This document shows, piece after piece, positions 8,582 through 16,340 of a stretch of DNA of 64,000 nucleotides (positions within the stretch are counted from its first letter, which is position 1; the number at the start of each line of letters is the position of its first letter). The notes beneath the pieces were generated by a model. It had not been told where the DNA came from. It did not search any database and worked only from the letters and a program-made list of their open reading frames with translations. Made by a program: the position numbers and the translations under genes. This DNA comes from Actinoalloteichus caeruleus DSM 43889 (lineage in GTDB: Bacteria > Actinomycetota > Actinomycetes > Mycobacteriales > Pseudonocardiaceae): NCBI RefSeq assembly GCF_000429185.2, contig NZ_AUBJ02000001.1:4030001-4094000 (forward strand), written 5' to 3'.

Positions 8582-9544
8582 TCACCGTGATCCCGGCGGG
8601 CAGATCGCGTCGATCTCGACGAGGTCCTCCAGCGTGGGTTGCCACGTGCCGGCGACGGCGTTCGCCTTGACCTGCTCGGGACTGGTGGCCCCCGCGATCA
8701 CGGTGGAGACGGTCGGCTGGGCGGCCAGCCAACCGATCGCGACATCGGTCAGGCTGAGGTTGCGCTGGGCGGCGAAGTCCCGCAGGCGGTCGATGCGATC
8801 CCAGGGGGCCTCCGCCAACAACCTCCGCCGCCCCGCGAGCCTGCTCCCGGGTGGCGGTGGGGTGTCGCGGTCGTACTTGCCCGTGAGCAGTCCGTTGGCC
8901 AGCGGGAAGTACGGAACCAGGCCGACCCCGAACCGTTCGCACACCGGCACGACCTCACGCTCGGCCTCGCGCTCCAGCAGGGAGTAGTGGTTCTGCGCGG
9001 CGACGGGCGCGGTCAACTTGGCGGTGTTGGCGATCCACGCGGCGTCGGCGAGTTGCCAGCCGGCGAGGTTGCAGTGACCGACGTACCGGATCTTCCCCTC
9101 GCGGACGAGGTCGTCCAGCACCGAAAGGGTTTCCTCGACAGGGGTAGCCGGATCCGGTCTGTGTAACTGGTAGAGATCAATCCACTCAGTGTTCAGCCTG
9201 CGCAGGGACGACTCCACGGCCCGGCGCACATAGCGGCGAGAGCCCCGGGACCCGAAGTCGGGGCCGTTCAACCCCTGCATGTCCATCCCGAACTTCGTCG
9301 CGACCACGGCGTACTCGCGACGTCCGGACAGGGCCTGCCCGAGCAGTTCCTCGCTCCGCCCCCTCGGGGCTCCGTAGACGTCCGCGACGTCGAAGAAGGT
9401 GATGCCCATCTCCAATGCCGTGTCCACCACGGACCGGGCGCCGGCCAGGCTCTCCGTCACGGTTCCGGGCCGTCCGAGGTTGTTGCAGCCGAGGCCGACG
9501 GCACTCACGGTCAAACCGGACTCACCAAGCCGTCGCTGTTCCAC
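8582..9544 (-). CDS. Aldo/keto reductase
   Basis: The protein has about 320 aa. GTG 9544 is chosen because VEQRRLGESGLTVSAVGLG matches the usual AKR N-terminus; GTG at 9550 or 9583 are alternatives, and AAGG lies upstream. The catalytic tetrad is visible as Asp/Tyr in FFDVADVYG, Lys in VATKFG and His in DLYQLHRPD. The C-terminal NADPH pocket is covered by VIAGATSPEQVKAN. It would reduce small aldehydes or ketones with NADPH; the substrate is unknown. It reads in the same direction as the SDR gene 108 bp downstream. Confidence 0.88.
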   Translation of the reverse strand: MEQRRLGESGLTVSAVGLGCNNLGRPGTVTESLAGARSVVDTALEMGITFFDVADVYGAPRGRSEELLGQALSGRREYAVVATKFGMDMQGLNGPDFGSRGSRRYVRRAVESSLRRLNTEWIDLYQLHRPDPATPVEETLSVLDDLVREGKIRYVGHCNLAGWQLADAAWIANTAKLTAPVAAQNHYSLLEREAEREVVPVCERFGVGLVPYFPLANGLLTGKYDRDTPPPPGSRLAGRRRLLAEAPWDRIDRLRDFAAQRNLSLTDVAIGWLAAQPTVSTVIAGATSPEQVKANAVAGTWQPTLEDLVEIDAICPPGSR

Positions 9545-10238
9545 GGGCACAGACCTTAAATGCTCGCCGTGGTTCTGTGTCACCTCTACCCCCGTCACTC
9601 CAGAGAGTCCACCCATACAGGTGGAATTGGTCGACGGAGAGTGACACTTCGAGGGGCGTCCAGAATTCTGGATCGGTTCGGCGCGAGCCGAGTCGAAATC
9701 GCGTCCCGCTGGAGAGGAACGATCTCCACACCGGATGGTCGACGCGGGAGCACCCCACGCTTCCCGGCCCGGGCACCACCCCACACGCCCAACCCCGCTC
9801 CCCGACACCAGGAGGGCTCGGTGGCCGTACCGTCACGCGGTGATGGCGCAGGACGTCGGGGAAAACCGGAACTCCGGAGGTACCGGTCCGGGGCGGGTCC
9901 GCCTGCCCGGCATGGGGCGGTCGCGCCAATCCGACGGCGAGCACCCGTTCCCCCGACCCGGCCGTACCTGGTCGCCACTCGCCCCCGAGCGCGCTCGCGG
10001 AGCGGGCCGCCGCACGCAGGGGCCGAAGGGCCCCGCCGACCAATCGGGCGATCGAACGGGACCCGGGCCGCCGGGGGATCGCCGGTTTCACGTGAAACAG
10101 ACCTGCGGACGGCGCCTCCCACCCCTCGGGTCACCGACCAGCTGGGGTGAGGGCCCGGGTGGCCGGCCCAGCCCGACCGACGGGGTCGGGGTCGGCGTCG
10201 GCGAGTCCACGGGAGGACGGGCACGCCTCGTGCGGCCG
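9545..10238. other. Non-coding stretch holding parS
   Basis: About 690 bp lie between the AKR gene start and the end of the phosphatase gene. Open frames here overlap one another and show no recognisable protein. The one clear element is the parS site at 10085-10098. Confidence 0.6.
10085..10098. promoter_or_regulatory. parS centromere-like site (ParB binding)
   Basis: GTTTCACGTGAAAC is a perfect 14-bp palindrome and matches the core of the bacterial parS consensus. It lies in intergenic DNA. ParB spreads from such sites to drive origin segregation, and they cluster around oriC in actinobacteria, which fits the gyrA-side genes at the other end of the window. One perfect copy was found; a weaker three-mismatch version is at 39885. 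Confidence 0.93.
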
Positions 10239-10841
10239 TCAGATCCGCCACTCCTGCGGGTACTCGGTGCCGCGCAACTGGGGAGGCAGGTGTCCGACGT
10301 CGTTGTAGGTGACCACGGCCGGGGCCCGCCCCGACCGGTAGAGCAGCACGGTGAGCGAGCAGTTGTAGTCGATCATGTTCAGCCAGGTCGACTCGGCCGC
10401 GCCCAGGGCCTCACTCGTGAACCACCTGATCACGTTGCCGTGGCTGACGACCAACTCCCGGATGTCGTCCTTCGCCCTTCGGGGGATGCCGCCGTAGCGG
10501 GCCAGGGCGGCCGTCGCCTGCGCCGGCCCCTCCCGGTCCAGGACCTCCTGGGGGAAGCTCTCGAAGAACTCCGCCTGGGCCGGTGTCAGCTCCTCCGGAT
10601 CCGGGATCGACGGGATGAACTCACGCAGGAGGTCGGAGGGGTAGACGGGCGCGTCCGGCAGGTACTTGGTGAGCGCGTCCAGGGTCTGGACCGCCCGGGT
10701 CGCGGTGCTGTGGTGGATCGCGTGGAAGGGCACGTCCCGCAACCGGGCGCCGAGCAACTCGGCCTGTTGCCAGCCAACCGGGGTGAGTTCGTCGTCACGT
10801 GACTCGCCATGCCGTACCAGGTAGAGCAGTCGGTTTGCCAT
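10239..10841 (-). CDS. Histidine phosphatase (phosphoglycerate mutase-like) family protein
   Basis: The protein has 200 aa and an ATG start. The N-terminal LVRHGES carries the phosphohistidine RHG motif near residue 10. LTPVGWQQAELLG follows as expected, and the second catalytic His is in VVSHGNVIRWF near residue 133. The family removes or moves phosphate on small metabolites or phosphoproteins; the substrate here is not determined. The gene diverges from the methyltransferase at 11145 across about 300 bp. Confidence 0.85.
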   Translation of the reverse strand: MANRLLYLVRHGESRDDELTPVGWQQAELLGARLRDVPFHAIHHSTATRAVQTLDALTKYLPDAPVYPSDLLREFIPSIPDPEELTPAQAEFFESFPQEVLDREGPAQATAALARYGGIPRRAKDDIRELVVSHGNVIRWFTSEALGAAESTWLNMIDYNCSLTVLLYRSGRAPAVVTYNDVGHLPPQLRGTEYPQEWRI

Positions 10842-11144
10842 TCCCGTCCTTCCACGAGGCAGTCACCCGCCTCGCACTGGAGAACCGTCGACAACCACAA
10901 GACGCGCACCGCACGCGCCCAGTTGCCTGCCACGCCTGGATCACCTTCCCGGTTGGGCGCGGCGGCGACCCGCTGGAAGCGGCATCCAGTCGCGGTTCAG
11001 CGGATCTCCAGCGACCGGACCGATACTCGCAGGGTGGTTCGTCACCTCCCGCGCAGCGGGCGCCCCTGGAGCCTCACGTCCCGGGCGGCGGCGAACGACG
11101 GACGTCCACGGCGCTTCCAGCGAACGACGGGACATCGGCGGGCG
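10842..11144. other. Divergent intergenic region
   Basis: About 300 bp lie between the phosphatase start and the methyltransferase start. Frames open through it (for example from 10809) are upstream extensions of the methyltransferase frame without family similarity. I see no clear promoter or hairpin. Confidence 0.4.
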
Positions 11145-12281
11145 ATGACGAGGACAGAGCGGCTTGCCGCGGAACTGGCGGAACACGGTCTTCTCTGCTC
11201 GGCCTGGCGGTCGGCGTTCACCTCGGTCCGCCGGGAGTGGTTCGTCCCCCCTCGGATCTGGATTGACGACGGGGCGGGGCGCAGACGCCCGGTTGACCGG
11301 GAGGCCGACCCGGCGGCCTGGTACGACGCCGTCTACACGAACTCGCCCGTGCTGACGCAGTTCGACGACGGGAACACCGTGTGGCCCGACAGCACCGGCC
11401 GGCACTGCACGAGTTCGACATCCCGCCCCGACCTGTTGCTCCGCGTCCTGGAAGCCCTCGACGTCCAGGAGGGCAACCGGGTGCTGGAGATCGGCACCGG
11501 CACCGGGTACGGCACGGCGCTGCTGGCAGCCCGGCTCGGTTCGGAGAACGTGGTGTCGGTGGAGGTCGACAGGGTGCTGGCGGGGGTCGCCAGGGTCTCA
11601 CTGGCCGAGCACGGCTTCTCGGTCCGGGTCGTGTGCGGGGACGGAGCGGCCGGCGACCCGGGCGGCGCACCCTTCGACCGGGTGGTGTCCACGGCCGCCG
11701 TGCGACTCGGGGGCTTCCCGTGGACGTGGGTGGCGCAGACCCGGACCGGGGGAACCGTGGTGGCCCCGGTGCGGAGCGAGTTCGCCGGGGCGGCCGCCCT
11801 GGTGAGGTTCGACGTGACAGGGGACGACCGAGCGGTCGGACGGGTGCTCGGCGTGGTGGACGCGCTCCCGCTCCGCCAGCACCGGCCCGCGGTGGTGTCC
11901 CCGTCGGTGCTCACCGGCCTGACCGGTGGGCGGTTCAGCCGTACCGGGCTGGAACCGTGGCGGGTCGCGGGGACCTGGGAAGCGCGGTGGGCGGTCGGGG
12001 TTCGGGTGCCCGGTTGCGGCTGGCGGCACGCCCCTCCGCGTGACCGGGGTGCTCCCCACACCCTCCTGCTGGTGGACGCGGTCACGCGGTCCTGGGCCCG
12101 GGTTCGTTACGACGGCCGACCGGGCACGAGTGAGGTCAGGCAGGACGGACCGCGTGACCTGTGGAACGAGGTCGAGGCGGCCTACCGGGAGTGGGTGGCT
12201 CTCGGCAGGCCCGGTCCCGACCGCTACCTGGTCACGGTCACGCCGTCCGAGCAGTCAGCGGCGGTCCGGTTGGTGCACTGA
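11145..12281 (+). CDS. PCMT-like SAM methyltransferase (RiPP-associated type)
   Basis: The protein has 378 aa from ATG 11145 (MTRTERLAAELAEHG). The N-terminal pattern (FTSVRREWFVPP, VYTNSPVLTQFD) followed by the SAM motif VLEIGTGTGYGTALL near residue 112 matches protein-L-isoaspartate methyltransferase homologues. In actinobacteria these often accompany ATP-grasp or FxLD-type peptide maturation systems. The C-terminal 130 aa are outside the catalytic core. No ATP-grasp enzyme or obvious precursor peptide lies next to it, so it may be an orphan, and the target (Asp side chain of a peptide or protein) is inferred. Confidence 0.78.
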   Translation: MTRTERLAAELAEHGLLCSAWRSAFTSVRREWFVPPRIWIDDGAGRRRPVDREADPAAWYDAVYTNSPVLTQFDDGNTVWPDSTGRHCTSSTSRPDLLLRVLEALDVQEGNRVLEIGTGTGYGTALLAARLGSENVVSVEVDRVLAGVARVSLAEHGFSVRVVCGDGAAGDPGGAPFDRVVSTAAVRLGGFPWTWVAQTRTGGTVVAPVRSEFAGAAALVRFDVTGDDRAVGRVLGVVDALPLRQHRPAVVSPSVLTGLTGGRFSRTGLEPWRVAGTWEARWAVGVRVPGCGWRHAPPRDRGAPHTLLLVDAVTRSWARVRYDGRPGTSEVRQDGPRDLWNEVEAAYREWVALGRPGPDRYLVTVTPSEQSAAVRLVH

Positions 12282-12428
12282 GGACGTCTCCTGGGCGGCC
12301 GGATGAGCACTCAGCAATTAGTTATACAAGTCACATTTCCTTCGAGGGGTAAACCGTTCGCGGCGGCTGACCCCTGCCACTCGGCGAAGACTCCGCCAAT
12401 GGGTGGAGCGCAACCCGAAGGAGATGCC

Positions 12429-12761
12429 ATGCGTGCTCGGTTGACGAGCGCGGGCCGTGTTCGCCTGCTTCTGGGAACCGGGATCGCCGTGCTGGTTCTC
12501 GGTGGGGGCGGGGGTCTCGCCCTGGCCGACTCACCTCAGGCGACCAGCTCGACGCCGCCGGTGGCCCAACCCGCACCCCCCGCACCCACTCCCGAACCCG
12601 CATTCCCCGCACCCACTCCCGAACCCGCATTCCCCGCACCCCCCGCACCCACTCCCGAACCCGCATTCCCCGCACCCCCCGCACCCAGGCACTCGTCCTC
12701 GGTCAGCGAGGCGGCGGTGTCGCCCTCGCAGGCTCCAGACCACGGGCGTCCCGCCTCCTGA
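12429..12761 (+). CDS. Small secreted Pro-rich repeat protein
   Basis: The protein has 110 aa from ATG 12429 with AAGGAG just upstream. Residues 1-37 form a signal peptide (RARLTSAGR, then a hydrophobic stretch, then ALADS). The mature part is a tandem repeat of PAPTPEPAF and PAPPAPTPEPAF followed by a Ser-rich tail. It resembles extended wall-spanning linkers and has no catalytic domain. It sits 86 bp before the ECF sigma gene, and the frame of that gene is open up to the TGATG at this stop, so co-regulation is plausible. The cell-envelope location follows from the signal peptide; the function is unknown. Confidence 0.6.
   Translation: MRARLTSAGRVRLLLGTGIAVLVLGGGGGLALADSPQATSSTPPVAQPAPPAPTPEPAFPAPTPEPAFPAPPAPTPEPAFPAPPAPRHSSSVSEAAVSPSQAPDHGRPAS
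12581..12690 (+). repeat. Tandem 27/36-bp repeats coding PEPAFPAP
   Basis: The unit CGCACCCACTCCCGAACCCG plus CATTCCC begins at 12581, 12608 and 12644, so the spacing is 27 then 36 bp (a 9-bp CGCACCCCC-type insertion). The repeats are in frame with the secreted protein. Confidence 0.85.
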
Positions 12762-12847
12762 TGACCGGAGGCACCGCCCAGGCCGACGACCGGCCCGCTC
12801 CGCTCCGGGGCGGGCTGGTCCCGGCCCTGCTCCCGACCGGAGTAGCG

Positions 12848-13390
12848 ATGGTAGGAGAGAACAACCGCGCGACCCGGGACAGCGAGTTCAGCCGCTACTT
12901 CACGGAGGCGTCGCGGGGAGTGCGGGCAACCGCCTACCTGCTCTGCGGCGACTGGCAGCGCGCGGAGGACCTGCTCCAGACGGCGATGCTGAAGGTGTAC
13001 CTCGCCTGGCCAAGGCTGGCGAACCGCGACCTGCTCGACGGCTACACGCGACGAGTGCTGGTACGCACGTTCCTGGACGAGAACCGACGGCTGTGGCGCC
13101 GGCGGGAACGATCCACCACCGAGGTCCCCGACAACACCGTCCACCCCGGCGATGAGGCGGAGCATCGAATGATCCTGAGGTCGGTGCTGGCCACCCTCCC
13201 GGCGCGACAACGCGCCGTGCTGGTTCTCCGGTACTGGAACGACCTGAGCGTCGCCGAGACAGCGAGGGTCCTCGGCTGCTCCCAGGGAGCGGTGAAGAGC
13301 CATGTCGGTCGCGCGCTGGCGAGACTTCGCTCGCAGCTTTCAGGCCACTTCCCCGAACTCGCCGCGATCAGCGACCGGAGGCGACCATGA
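12848..13390 (+). CDS. SigE-family ECF RNA polymerase sigma factor
   Basis: The protein has 180 aa from ATG 12848 with GGAG 6 nt upstream; an in-frame ATG at 12761 would add 29 residues of no known domain. The sigma-2 region reads FSRYFTEASRGVRATAYLLC, then GDWQRAEDLLQTAMLKVY. The sigma-4 region reads LPARQRAVLVLRYWNDLSV followed by the helix-turn-helix ETARVLGCSQGAVKSHVGRA. It directs RNA polymerase to a small regulon, usually held off by a membrane anti-sigma factor. The stop overlaps the next gene by ATGA, so the two are translationally coupled. Confidence 0.9.
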   Translation: MVGENNRATRDSEFSRYFTEASRGVRATAYLLCGDWQRAEDLLQTAMLKVYLAWPRLANRDLLDGYTRRVLVRTFLDENRRLWRRRERSTTEVPDNTVHPGDEAEHRMILRSVLATLPARQRAVLVLRYWNDLSVAETARVLGCSQGAVKSHVGRALARLRSQLSGHFPELAAISDRRRP

Positions 13391-13878
13391 GAGGTGAGGA
13401 CGCCGCGGCCCATCACGCCCGGTCGCTGTTCTCCGACTGGACCGATGACGAGGGACCCCCGCTGCGAACGGAGGCGAAGGATGTCGTCCTCCGTGGCCAC
13501 CGGGTGTTGCGGCGTCGGAGGGCGTGGAGGATCGCGGGGAGCGCGGCCGGTAGCGCCCTCGTCCTCGTCGGTGCCTTCACTCTGGTCACGGAACTGGGTC
13601 CTGTTCCAGGGGGCGTACCGGGAGGAGGGTTCACCCCCTCCGGGGTGGCCCCGCCACCACCCACCGAGCCGCCGTCCTCCGATCACCACGGAACGGCTCC
13701 CCCCTGCCCGATTCCCGGGATCGGTCCCGAACAGGGTTTCGCTGCCTCCCCGGGCGAGGCGACGCCGCCCGCCGCGCCCGACCACTCGGCGTTCCCGGCG
13801 CCACCGCCGCAGGTGGACAGGCCGGACGCCGAGGGCAGGCTGGACCCCGTGGACGGTAACTGCGCGGGGTCCCCTTGA
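13387..13878 (+). CDS. Single-pass membrane protein, candidate anti-sigma factor
   Basis: The 163-aa protein overlaps the sigma gene by 4 nt (ATGA). Residues 1-45 are a charged cytoplasmic segment (SLFSDWTDDEGPPLRTEAKD). One membrane helix spans about 49-69, and the outside part is Pro/Ser-rich and disordered. No zinc-binding HxxxCxxC is present, so if it is an anti-sigma factor it is not of the ZAS type. The PAP motif SAFPAPPPQ echoes the repeats of the secreted protein upstream. The anti-sigma role is inferred from the coupling alone. Confidence 0.65.
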   Translation: MRGEDAAAHHARSLFSDWTDDEGPPLRTEAKDVVLRGHRVLRRRRAWRIAGSAAGSALVLVGAFTLVTELGPVPGGVPGGGFTPSGVAPPPPTEPPSSDHHGTAPPCPIPGIGPEQGFAASPGEATPPAAPDHSAFPAPPPQVDRPDAEGRLDPVDGNCAGSP

Positions 13879-14539
13879 GGCCGGTGGGATCTGGGTGGGT
13901 GGTGACGCCCGGGGCGGGGCCGGGTTCGAGCCGCCCGGGGCAGCCGGGCCAGCACAGGCGCGAGCGGCCCCCGACGCCGCCCGTCAGAGGCCGCCCGCTT
14001 CGCAACAGAAGGTCAGAGCACGCGGCACCTTGCTGGGATGACGCGTGGACTGGGGCGCGAGGCCGGTTGTTCGTCGGTGCCGGCGTCGGGCCAGGGTCGT
14101 CGACGTCGCTCGTCCACCCGGCGCGGCGGGACGGGCCCCTCGGGACCGGGGCGACCCCGGGTGTCGTGCGCGGACCGGGGAGGGGGTGTTTCCTTCAGCG
14201 TGGAGCTGACCCGCATCGCAGGACCTCACAACATCGGGAGGATGTGCATCGGGAGGTACTACAGATTGCCCCCGGGACAACTCGTTGCCAACCCCTGTCC
14301 GTCGGGCACCACCCGAATGTCGGTATGCCAGCGGCCGACGGGCGGTGTGGGGCGGTTCGCCACTCCGCTCCGGCGCGCGGCGGCCACCGGCCGACGGACA
14401 CGGCCAGCGGGATGCGCGGGGACGACACCCGAGGTACGGGCCGCGCTCTCCGGGTCCGCGTGCGCCGGGACCCGTCCCGGGCACGGTCCGGTGGCGTCCG
14501 GACGGACCCGGTTCGGGTTCGTGCGCGGGAGGCCCGCCA

Positions 14540-14630
14540 TCCACAGGTTCCGCTCCGAACCGCCCGGCGGGCCGCCCTCCCCCGATAGACTGGCCTCGGG
14601 GCCGTCCCCCTGGGCGGGTGGGGGATGCGT
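14540..14630 (+). repeat. Conserved non-coding element, copy B
   Basis: TCCACAGG at 14540 lies exactly 46 nt before TAGACT, as in copy A. The core 14586-14630 shares TAGACTGGCC, CGGGGC, a CCCCC run, GGGTGGGGG and ATGCGT with copy A, differing at only a few positions. Sequences beyond the core are unrelated, and the frames entered at ATGCGT encode dissimilar peptides. Confidence 0.6.
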
Positions 14631-14819
14631 ACCCGCGGACCTCGTCCTCCCTCGCGCCTCCGGTGTCGCCGGCTGGTCCGGCCCCCCGGAACGATCAGGA
14701 ATGGTGCGTACCCGATGGATTTCCGGTCACGCCGCCGTCGGCGGGATGCCGCGATCGCGGGCTGGTCACTCCTGGACGGGCATTACCCGGTTCGGGGACG
14801 CCGGTCGCGGCGGCTTGGA

Positions 14820-14825
14820 TACAGT
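14820..14825 (+). promoter_or_regulatory. Candidate -10 box of a leaderless transcript
   Basis: TACAGT ends 6 nt before the GTG at 14832, the spacing expected when transcription starts on the start codon itself. No good -35 hexamer is visible. Confidence 0.4.
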
Positions 14826-14831
14826 GCGGGC

Positions 14832-16340
14832 GTGCCAGATCCTTCGAGTCCACCAGTGGTAGGAGCGGCCGCCCTCTGGTCCAGTTCGGACACGGCCGGT
14901 CTCGGTGACCAGCTGCTGCCCTGGCTGGTGCGTGCGGAGATCGGAGCCCGCCTGTCGGGCTGGCGGATCACCACGCTCGCGCCACTGGGCTGGAACGCCT
15001 CCCCCAGCACCGCCGTCACCGAAACCGCGGAACCGCTCGGGCCGTCGGACGACGGCCGTCGCCGCCGACTGGCCGAGGCGACCACGCTCACGCTCGTCGC
15101 GCCGTCGTTCCCGTTGGCCGGTCGGCCGGGCACCCTCGCGGCGCGGTACGGGGACGACCGCGCCGAGGGCGCCGCCGCCTTGCTGGACCGAGGCCTTGGC
15201 GCCGACCTCGAGACCGACCATCCCGTGGTGTGGTCCGGGGTGCGCGTCTCCTCGTTCCCGTCCGAGGAGGTCGTGCGGGCGGCCGCCCGGCAACCTCGTT
15301 GCGCCGTCCGCGACCGGCGGTCCAGGACGCGCCTCCTCACCGCGGCGAGGCGCCTCGACCCGGCCGTGGAACTCGACCCCGTCGTCCTCCCCCACCCCGG
15401 GGTCCTCGCCGGCCGGTGGCTGGACGACGAGGCCATGACCTCGCTGCGCCGCCAGCTCCGCCAGCTCGGGCGGCTGCCGGCGGACGACGGCTACGTGGTG
15501 CTGCCGGGCGCGGTCCCCGGCTCGGCTGGGCCGGAGCTGGTCGAGCGGCTCACCGGGCGGCTCCGGCGGGCGTTGGCCTCGGCCGGTCGGCCGGGAGCGG
15601 TGCCCCCGGTCGTCGTCCTCCCCACCGGACCCGAGGTGGCCGACGGGGCGGGCTGGTTGGTGGACACGCCCTCGGGTGAGGCGTACCGGCTTCCCGCCGG
15701 TCTGGTCGTCGAGGACCGCCTCGCCGTCCTCGCGGGGGCGTCCCTGGTCGTCGCGGGTGACGAACACACCGCGGCCGCCGCGGCGGGCCTGGACACGCCC
15801 TGGGTGTTGTTCGATCCCGAGGGCGAGGACAGCCCGGTGATCCGCGAGTTCGGGCGGCCCGAACAGGTCGCCCCGACCCTGGGCGGTCTTCCCTCGGCCG
15901 TGCGCGCCGCTCTCGCTCCCGGCGACGGGCCCAGCCCCGCCGCCGTGGCCCGCCGACGGTTGGACGAGCACTTCGACGCGGTCGCCCTCATCGCCGAGGA
16001 GACCCTGGCGCGACGGGGCGGCCACCTGGACCGCCGGGCGGTGGAGCTCGCCGCCGAGAACACCGCGCTGCGCGAGGCCAACTCCCGGCTGCGGCAACGG
16101 TTGCTCGCGGAGCGCGGCGAACTGGTGGAGGCCCTCACCGCCGCCTGGCGGCGGACCCGCGAAGCCCGGGGCGAGACCGACCAGGTCCGGGACGAGCTGG
16201 CGGCGGAACGCGCCGCGCACGCCGCGGCCGCGGCCAGGGAAGCGGAGCTCCGGCGTGAGCTGGAGGCCTGGCAGCACACCAAGCTCGTGCGGTGGACCCG
16301 GCCGCTGCGGGACGCCTACGGGAAGGTTCGGGACTCGTGA
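14832..16340 (+). CDS. Polysaccharide pyruvyl transferase-like protein with coiled-coil tail
   Basis: The protein has 502 aa from GTG 14832 (VPDPSSPPVVGAAALW); the frame is open further upstream but has no family similarity there. SSSDTAGLGDQLLPWLVRAE and the later CAVRDRRSRTRLLTA pattern match polysaccharide pyruvyl transferases, GT-B-like enzymes that add a pyruvate ketal to a sugar or act as glycosyltransferases. The VVAGDEHTAAAAAGLDTPWV segment is the usual C-terminal half. Residues about 390-490 form a long heptad-like coiled coil. It overlaps the next gene by 4 nt (GTGA), so the two should act in one glycan pathway. Confidence 0.75.
   Translation: MPDPSSPPVVGAAALWSSSDTAGLGDQLLPWLVRAEIGARLSGWRITTLAPLGWNASPSTAVTETAEPLGPSDDGRRRRLAEATTLTLVAPSFPLAGRPGTLAARYGDDRAEGAAALLDRGLGADLETDHPVVWSGVRVSSFPSEEVVRAAARQPRCAVRDRRSRTRLLTAARRLDPAVELDPVVLPHPGVLAGRWLDDEAMTSLRRQLRQLGRLPADDGYVVLPGAVPGSAGPELVERLTGRLRRALASAGRPGAVPPVVVLPTGPEVADGAGWLVDTPSGEAYRLPAGLVVEDRLAVLAGASLVVAGDEHTAAAAAGLDTPWVLFDPEGEDSPVIREFGRPEQVAPTLGGLPSAVRAALAPGDGPSPAAVARRRLDEHFDAVALIAEETLARRGGHLDRRAVELAAENTALREANSRLRQRLLAERGELVEALTAAWRRTREARGETDQVRDELAAERAAHAAAAAREAELRRELEAWQHTKLVRWTRPLRDAYGKVRDS

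Larger units (their letters stand above)
13879..14831. other. Large non-coding stretch with element copy B
   Basis: About 950 bp. No convincing gene: the open frames are mutually overlapping and Arg/Pro-rich. It holds two direct CATCGGGAGG repeats 15 bp apart (14229, 14244), the repeated element copy B (14540-14630) and a TACAGT -10-like box next to the following gene. Confidence 0.55.

Noticed and set aside
10809-11144. In-frame upstream extension of the methyltransferase
   Set aside because: The added residues show no conserved pattern and cross the phosphatase promoter region; ATG 11145 fits the family start.
12303-12428. In-frame extension of the secreted Pro-rich protein
   Set aside because: The signal peptide and the AAGGAG site place the start at 12429.
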